From: UBA4742 sp037138595
GTDB taxonomy: Bacteria > Actinomycetota > Acidimicrobiia > Acidimicrobiales > Acidimicrobilacustridaceae
NCBI GenBank assembly: GCA_037138595.1
Contig: JBAXIB010000014.1
Coordinates: 22,421-86,420 of the forward strand
DNA length: 64,000 nucleotides
Direction: 5' to 3'
Positions 60,849 through 64,000 of the stretch are shown in pieces; position 1 is the stretch's first letter, and each line of letters opens with the position of its first letter. The notes under the pieces were generated by a model, which had not been told where the DNA came from, searched no databases, and saw only the letters and a program-made list of their open reading frames with translations. The position numbers and the translations under genes were made by a program.

Positions 60849-60922
60849 GCGCTCGTAGCTCAATTGGATAGAGCATCTGACTACGGATCAGAAGGTTGGG
60901 GGTTCGAGTCCCTCCGAGCGCG
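60849..60922 (+). tRNA. tRNA-Arg (anticodon ACG)
   Basis: A 74-nt class I tRNA. The acceptor GCGCTCG pairs with CGAGCGC, discriminator G. The D-arm is GCTCAATTGGATAGAGC. The anticodon stem TCTGA/TCAGA shows loop CTACGGA, anticodon ACG, expected to be edited to ICG and to read CGU/CGC/CGA. The T-arm is GGGGGTTCGAGTCCCTC. CCA is not encoded. Its 3' half (from 60885) plus 14 bp downstream is repeated exactly at 63245-63296, so the gene appears to be an integration site. Confidence 0.97.
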
Positions 60923-60936
60923 CTGAGTAGGTCTTG
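60885..60936 (+). repeat. Left attachment-like repeat (tRNA-Arg 3' half)
   Basis: These 52 bp, from GGATCAGAAGG in the 3' part of the anticodon arm to CGCTGAGTAGGTCTTG beyond the tRNA, are identical to 63245-63296 in direct orientation. Identity stops sharply on both sides (one mismatch then CTA on the left; GATA versus ATTG on the right). Direct repeats of a tRNA 3' end are the standard attL/attR footprint of tyrosine-integrase elements. Confidence 0.85.
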
Positions 60937-61047
60937 GATAAGAGATAGCGCCCTCCAAACGCGCCTTCAGCGTCCGCAATCGCTAGCGAACTGTTGGCAT
61001 GGTGGTCCTTGTGATGACCACCATCAAGGGTCCAGGACAACTCCTCA

Positions 61048-61734
61048 TCACGCCAAAAAGTCTTCTGACCCCAGATCCGTCGCTCCGCTTTCGATCGCGT
61101 CGCAGATCACGCGCGCGACGACCGCCGTCTCTAATCCGTCACCCATCTTCGGAGCGGCGCCTGCGATCGCCCGACCGGCAAGCCCGGTTTCGGTGTGCGG
61201 TGGTCGGGCGTCAAGCACTCGCAAGCCTTTTCGTCGCGCTTCACGAGCGAGCCCTTCGTCGAATGCGCGCACCGCAGCCTTTGACGCTCCATAAGCCACC
61301 ATGCCGGGCAGGTTCTTTTCCGCAATGACACCGGAAATGTTAACGATCACGCCGCCGGTGGAAAGCGTGTTCATCGCTTCGGTAGCAATCATGATGGGAA
61401 TGAACGTATTGGTCATGAACAGGTCTTCCATCACGTCGGTTGACAGCGTCGCGACGTCGCCGAAGGCCACGACACCAACGGCGTTGACCACAGCATCAAG
61501 CTTCCCGTGATGCTCAACCGCAGTTCGCATCGCCGCTGCGCAAGCATCGGGCGATCGCAGATCAAGCGCCACCCGCGGGCCATCGACCGTGAGCTGGTCA
61601 AGCCGTTGCTGGTCGCGCCCCACCAAGGTGAGAGCGGCATTACGTGCGCCAAGTTCCTCGCCGAGGGCCCGGCCAAGTCCCCCGGTGGCGCCCAGCAAGA
61701 GAACCGATGCACCGTTGAGTGTTGTGCTTGTCAT
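61048..61734 (-). CDS. Short-chain dehydrogenase/reductase in the tRNA-Arg element
   Basis: A 228-residue SDR. The cofactor motif is VLLLGATGGLGRALGEEL, with LVGRDQQRL after beta-2, which favours NADP(H). The catalytic site is NISGVIAEKNLPGMVAYGASKAA, with Ser, Tyr and Lys in place. The C-terminal segment LDARPPHTETGLAGRAIAG is like that of small SDRs acting on lipids or sterols, but no substrate can be named. It lies within the att-like repeats; its base composition looks similar to the surrounding genes. Confidence 0.9.
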   Translation of the reverse strand: MTSTTLNGASVLLLGATGGLGRALGEELGARNAALTLVGRDQQRLDQLTVDGPRVALDLRSPDACAAAMRTAVEHHGKLDAVVNAVGVVAFGDVATLSTDVMEDLFMTNTFIPIMIATEAMNTLSTGGVIVNISGVIAEKNLPGMVAYGASKAAVRAFDEGLAREARRKGLRVLDARPPHTETGLAGRAIAGAAPKMGDGLETAVVARVICDAIESGATDLGSEDFLA

Positions 61735-62016
61735 AACTCGATTTCTACCGCATCACTAGTCGTTTGCTCTGATGCAGTGGCGCATCGGCGACTGGCTCCC
61801 CAGCGCTGCGCCCAGAAAATCCACAGCGAAATCAGGCGATACATGGACCGTGCACGTTGCCGGCGAGACCAACGATCTCAAAGGTGGTGCTCACCGGAAT
61901 GGCGAGCGGTGTGATTGGTGCACAATCGTCTGCGGCCATGAGAATCCGCCGCGGTTGCGCCCGACGCCCGGACGTAAGCGGACAGCAGCGGAGTGGTCGT
62001 GGCTACAGAACGCAGA
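61735..62016. other. 282-bp stretch without a convincing gene
   Basis: Frames here are open on both strands, but none has a recognisable domain, a good ribosome binding site or consistent codon use; the longest (61772-62155, plus strand) runs into the DoxX gene in antisense. I see no RNA gene or repeat in it. It may be decayed cargo of the tRNA-Arg element. Confidence 0.5.
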
Positions 62017-62493
62017 TCAGGGTCGTTTGTCAGCCGACGGCTGGCTTTGCGCCACCATCCATGCCAACCAGATGAAGACGAACTGGAACGGCAGTCGAGC
62101 CCACGAGAGAAACTGTTCACCGAACGACCGGTCGCGCCAATCCCACGTCATGTAGAGGTTGGCGGGGTAGACCGCAATGAGCAGCACGATCGCGGCAAGC
62201 GAACCAATTCGCCGGGTGCGCGGCACAAGGATAAGCGGGCCGATGACGAGTTCCGCGACCCCACTTGCATAGGTCCAGAATCGTTCTGAAGGCCAAAGCC
62301 ATGACGGAACGATCGCGTCGAAGAAACTTGGATTCGCAAAGTGCATGACGCCGGCCATGGTGAAGAAGAGCCCTAGGCCGATCGCAATGGCGTTCCACAA
62401 CCGAGGCCTGCCCGGAGCATGACCATGGGTGACGAATCGAGCGCGATGAACGGTTCCGATTGGTCGATGCTCGTCAGATCTTGGCTCCGGCAT
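62017..62493 (-). CDS. DoxX-family membrane protein
   Basis: The ATG at 62493 gives 158 residues. A polar N-terminus of about 30 residues precedes four hydrophobic helices: AIAIGLGLFFTMAGVMHFANP, FWTYASGVAELVIGPLILV, IGSLAAIVLLIAVYPANLYM and FQFVFIWLAWMVAQ. The GVMHFANPSFF, ASGVAELVIG and PANLYM motifs are those of DoxX/MauE-like quinone-linked or redox membrane proteins. The cellular role is not established. An upstream in-frame ATG at 62556 would extend the N-terminus by 21 residues with no added conservation. Confidence 0.85.
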   Translation of the reverse strand: MPEPRSDEHRPIGTVHRARFVTHGHAPGRPRLWNAIAIGLGLFFTMAGVMHFANPSFFDAIVPSWLWPSERFWTYASGVAELVIGPLILVPRTRRIGSLAAIVLLIAVYPANLYMTWDWRDRSFGEQFLSWARLPFQFVFIWLAWMVAQSQPSADKRP

Positions 62494-62661
62494 GGCGAAA
62501 TCGTAAGACCGAGACCCCTGCCCGGACGCACCGGGGACGAGATTGGGCAGGCGCAACCGTTAGTGGGTACTCCGCCAATGGCATCTCCGACTAAGGGTCA
62601 CTGAATAGAGTCGCTTAGCGTGGCAATGTTCTGCTAGCCAGCAGATCTGAAAGGACCGTCC

Positions 62662-62862
62662 GTGAAGCCTGAAACAGTTCTCAAAGCCACATTTATTTTC
62701 GCTGCGTTTGCCAGCTTTGTCGCAAGTGTGTCGATCTACTTCGCCGCAGGGGATAACATTCTCGGTCGATTGAATGGCATTTACGTTGGCGTCTGGGTTC
62801 CTTCAATCCTGGCCCTTGGCGTATTCGTGCTCAGTAGCTCTGGCCGAAAGAAGGAATCATGA
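62662..62862 (+). CDS. Small two-helix membrane protein
   Basis: A GTG at 62662 with AAAGGA about 7 nt upstream gives 66 residues. Two hydrophobic helices (about 8-29 and 40-58) are joined by AAGDNILGRLNG, and the C-terminus is basic (SSGRKKES). I do not recognise a family. Its stop overlaps the ATG of a 39-residue membrane protein by 4 bp. The ribosome binding site and the coupled second frame are the main reasons to call it real. Confidence 0.7.
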   Translation: MKPETVLKATFIFAAFASFVASVSIYFAAGDNILGRLNGIYVGVWVPSILALGVFVLSSSGRKKES

Positions 62863-62978
62863 CCGAGACCGCACTCCTCATCTTTGGTGGCGTGGTGTCG
62901 CTCATCGTTTTTCTCGGAGTGTTCATCTACGGAATGATGAGTTTTGGTCGATGGTCTGAGCGCGACACCAACGCCTGA
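62859..62978 (+). CDS. 39-residue single-helix membrane peptide
   Basis: An ATG at 62859 overlapping the previous stop (ATGA) opens 39 codons: MTETALLIFGGVVSLIVFLG and then a short tail ending SFGRWSERDTNA. The first 27 residues form one transmembrane helix with an acidic N-terminus. Size and coupling to another small membrane protein recall accessory subunits of membrane complexes, but no homologue is known to me. Confidence 0.6.
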   Translation: MTETALLIFGGVVSLIVFLGVFIYGMMSFGRWSERDTNA

Positions 62979-63244
62979 GTCGGAGCGCTCCCAAAAAGAA
63001 GCAGCAACCTCTGAACCTGGTGTAGTTCCGGGACCAGCTCGACAAGCAACTACCGCAAAAATAAAAGAGCCCATCGCTGCCGCTGATACCCGGCTTGCCA
63101 TGGCATAACCCTACGACGTATCCGCTCCGCCACTGCTCAGCCACAGTCTTGGGACACTGTGCATCGTGTTGACCCAATAGTTCGGGGCAACCCCTTGCAA
63201 TATGGGGCTTTCAACAAGCCGAGTCGACCTCTAGCAGTACCTAA
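62979..63244. other. 266-bp stretch without a recognised gene
   Basis: Between the small membrane peptide and the right att-like repeat I see no supported gene. It contains small dyads (GGGGCAACCCC at about 63184-63194) but no clear promoter. It is the right-hand end of the putative tRNA-Arg element. Confidence 0.5.
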
Positions 63245-63296
63245 GGATCAGAAGGTTGGGGGTTCGAGTCCCTCCGAGCGCGCTGAGTAGGTCTTG
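63245..63296 (+). repeat. Right attachment-like repeat (truncated tRNA-Arg copy)
   Basis: An exact direct copy of 60885-60936. It begins inside the anticodon arm, so it cannot encode a functional tRNA: the acceptor 5' strand, D-arm and anticodon loop 5' part are missing. It marks the likely right junction of the element. Confidence 0.85.
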
Positions 63297-63367
63297 ATTG
63301 TCACCGTTGTCAGGCCTGTTGCAGGTCGGTGGCCGAACGCACGCCACTCGGTGGCAATACTAGAGAA

Positions 63368-63907
63368 ATGTCCCCCGTAACTGACCAAGCATCAATCGAG
63401 CCCGCTGATCCACCCCAACCCGAGAAGCGTCGGGTCTTAGGTTTCACGCCCCGGACTCTGATCATTGTTGGGGTGATCGTGGCCGCAATCATGATCGGTG
63501 AATATCTTTGGCTGTTTTCGCCAACTTCATCGACTAGTCAAACGACGGCATCGCAAAGTCAAGACGCTGGCAGCAGCGATAACGCGGCGAACGAACCAAG
63601 TGCAGGTGGCGAAAGCGCGAGCAGCGAAACCACCGCGCCAACCGCGGCGACAACTTCGGTCACGACCCGAGCGACAGCCATCATTCGGTCTGGCCCGTCC
63701 AAGACCGCCAGTGACCTTGGAACAATCCCGAAAGGGACTTCTATCGTGATCGTTTGCGTGACAACCGGCGAACAAGTCAAAGGCGCTACCAGCACCGACA
63801 GTCGCTGGAACAAAGTTATCTACGGATCAATTACCGGATACGTCAGCAACACATTGATTGCGACCGGAACCGCCACCACCTTGCCGAACACGAGCCCGTC
63901 CTGCTGA
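63368..63907 (+). CDS. Membrane-anchored SH3b-like protein
   Basis: The ATG at 63368 gives 179 residues. A Pro-rich cytosolic start (IEPADPPQPEKRR) is followed by one transmembrane helix (TLIIVGVIVAAIMIGEYLWLF, about 31-51), a Ser/Thr/Ala-rich linker (about 52-105) and a C-terminal bacterial SH3-like domain (TTRATAIIRSGPSKTASDLGTIPKG ... WNKVIYGSITGYVSNTLI). SH3b domains bind cell-wall or peptide ligands. It is the first gene right of the att-like repeat. A strong hairpin overlaps its stop codon. Confidence 0.82.
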   Translation: MSPVTDQASIEPADPPQPEKRRVLGFTPRTLIIVGVIVAAIMIGEYLWLFSPTSSTSQTTASQSQDAGSSDNAANEPSAGGESASSETTAPTAATTSVTTRATAIIRSGPSKTASDLGTIPKGTSIVIVCVTTGEQVKGATSTDSRWNKVIYGSITGYVSNTLIATGTATTLPNTSPSC

Positions 63908-63932
63908 GTTGATGAACTCAACGCAGCAGGAC
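63898..63932 (+). terminator. Hairpin overlapping the stop of the SH3b gene
   Basis: GTCCTGCTG (63898-63906) pairs perfectly with CAGCAGGAC (63924-63932). Inside, GAGTT and AACTC extend the stem with a small bulge. No U-tract follows. It is probably a terminator or 3'-end stabiliser. Confidence 0.6.
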
Positions 63933-63945
63933 GAACCCAAGTTAT

Positions 63946-63992
63946 TCAGGCTGTTTGATCAGGCTGTTTGATCAGGCTGTTTGATCAGGCTG
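63946..63992 (+). repeat. 13-bp tandem repeat, 3.6 copies
   Basis: TCAGGCTGTTTGA occurs three times in a row (63946-63984), followed by a partial copy TCAGGCTG (63985-63992). The repeat may continue past the window edge only in altered form, because the sequence turns to GTGTGGCG. Nothing suggests coding. Confidence 0.8.
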
Positions 63993-64000
63993 GTGTGGCG

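Larger units (their letters stand above)
60885..63296. mobile_element. Putative 2.36-kb element integrated at tRNA-Arg, without integrase
   Basis: The region between the two 52-bp repeats (period 2,360 bp) carries an SDR gene, a DoxX gene and two tiny membrane-protein genes, with several poorly coding stretches (60937-61047, 61735-62016 and 62979-63244). No integrase, relaxase, excisionase or phage gene is visible. It may be a decayed or trans-mobilised genomic islet, or a segmental duplication that only mimics integration. The intact tRNA lies at the left end and the truncated copy at the right, as expected for insertion into a tRNA 3' end. Confidence 0.6.

Noticed and set aside
61772..62155. 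127-codon plus-strand open frame in the tRNA-Arg element
   Set aside because: It runs into the DoxX gene in antisense, has no ribosome binding site, and its composition is not protein-like. It cannot be supported as an integrase remnant.
63245..63296. Second tRNA-Arg gene
   Set aside because: Only the 3' half is present; it lacks the D-arm and the 5' acceptor strand, so it is an attachment-site copy and not a tRNA.
63946..63992. CRISPR array
   Set aside because: The repeats are contiguous with no spacers and the unit is only 13 bp.

Overview
The window (64 kb, roughly 55-60 % G+C, dense genes with many ATG/GTG/TTG starts and 4-bp ATGA overlaps) looks like an actinobacterial chromosome. The strongest evidence is at 2.7-11 kb: crgA, trpG/pabA, then pknB-pbpA-rodA-pstP-fhaB-fhaA, followed by a tRNA-Leu(CAG). 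This is the near-origin cell-wall and signalling locus known from Mycobacterium and relatives. Here only one Ser/Thr kinase is present and there is no separate pknA. Gene content (acyl-CoA ligases, thiolase, polyamine catabolism, larBC, CHAD protein) would fit an Acidimicrobiia-like lineage, but that assignment is inference.

Layout. 1-2.6 kb: the N-terminal part of a long-chain acyl-CoA synthetase, divergent from a thiolase and a small zinc-ribbon membrane protein. 2.7-11 kb: the crgA/trpG/pknB-fha locus and tRNA-Leu. 11-20.7 kb: an ion-channel-like membrane protein, an FMN glutamate-synthase-like oxidoreductase overlapping a formylglycine-generating enzyme, an alpha/beta hydrolase, uppP, a DUF2252 protein, an MFS exporter, a lipoprotein and a DUF4395 protein. 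20.8-27.2 kb: an acyl-CoA ligase, a zinc/manganese ABC importer (binding protein, ATPase, two permeases) and a zinc-independent MDR-type reductase. 27.2-29.7 kb: a two-gene operon of a CYTH/CHAD polyphosphate-domain protein and a ParA-like ATPase.

29.8-49.2 kb is one large, multi-operon island for amine (polyamine/omega-amino acid) uptake and breakdown. It holds a complete PotABCD-type importer, four class III aminotransferases, a PatD-like gamma-aminobutyraldehyde dehydrogenase, a second aldehyde dehydrogenase, a CoA-acylating MmsA, two FAD amine oxidases, alanine dehydrogenase and an Lrp/AsnC regulator. Together these could import putrescine or spermidine, transaminate or oxidise it to aldehydes, oxidise those to GABA or beta-alanine, and feed semialdehydes to acetyl-CoA/succinate. 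Alanine dehydrogenase would regenerate pyruvate.

49.2-59.8 kb: an exo/endonuclease-family membrane protein, an SDR, an alkylsulfatase-like metallo-beta-lactamase protein, a PAS-PAS-GGDEF diguanylate cyclase, a glyoxalase-II-like hydrolase, a ketopantoate-reductase-like gene, a fatty acid desaturase, larC-larB and pheA. 59.8-60.9 kb: tRNA-Ser(TGA), tRNA-Ser(GCT), an Rpf-like transglycosylase lipoprotein with a near-perfect CRP box, and tRNA-Arg(ACG). 60.9-63.3 kb is bracketed by an exact 52-bp duplication of the tRNA-Arg 3' half, the signature of tRNA-site integration, and holds an SDR, a DoxX protein and two tiny membrane proteins but no integrase. The window ends with an SH3b-like membrane protein, a hairpin and a 13-bp tandem repeat.

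The best candidates for something undescribed are the CHAD-ParA operon (possible polyphosphate-granule positioning), the integrase-less tRNA-Arg element, and the formylglycine-generating enzyme coupled to an FMN oxidoreductase.
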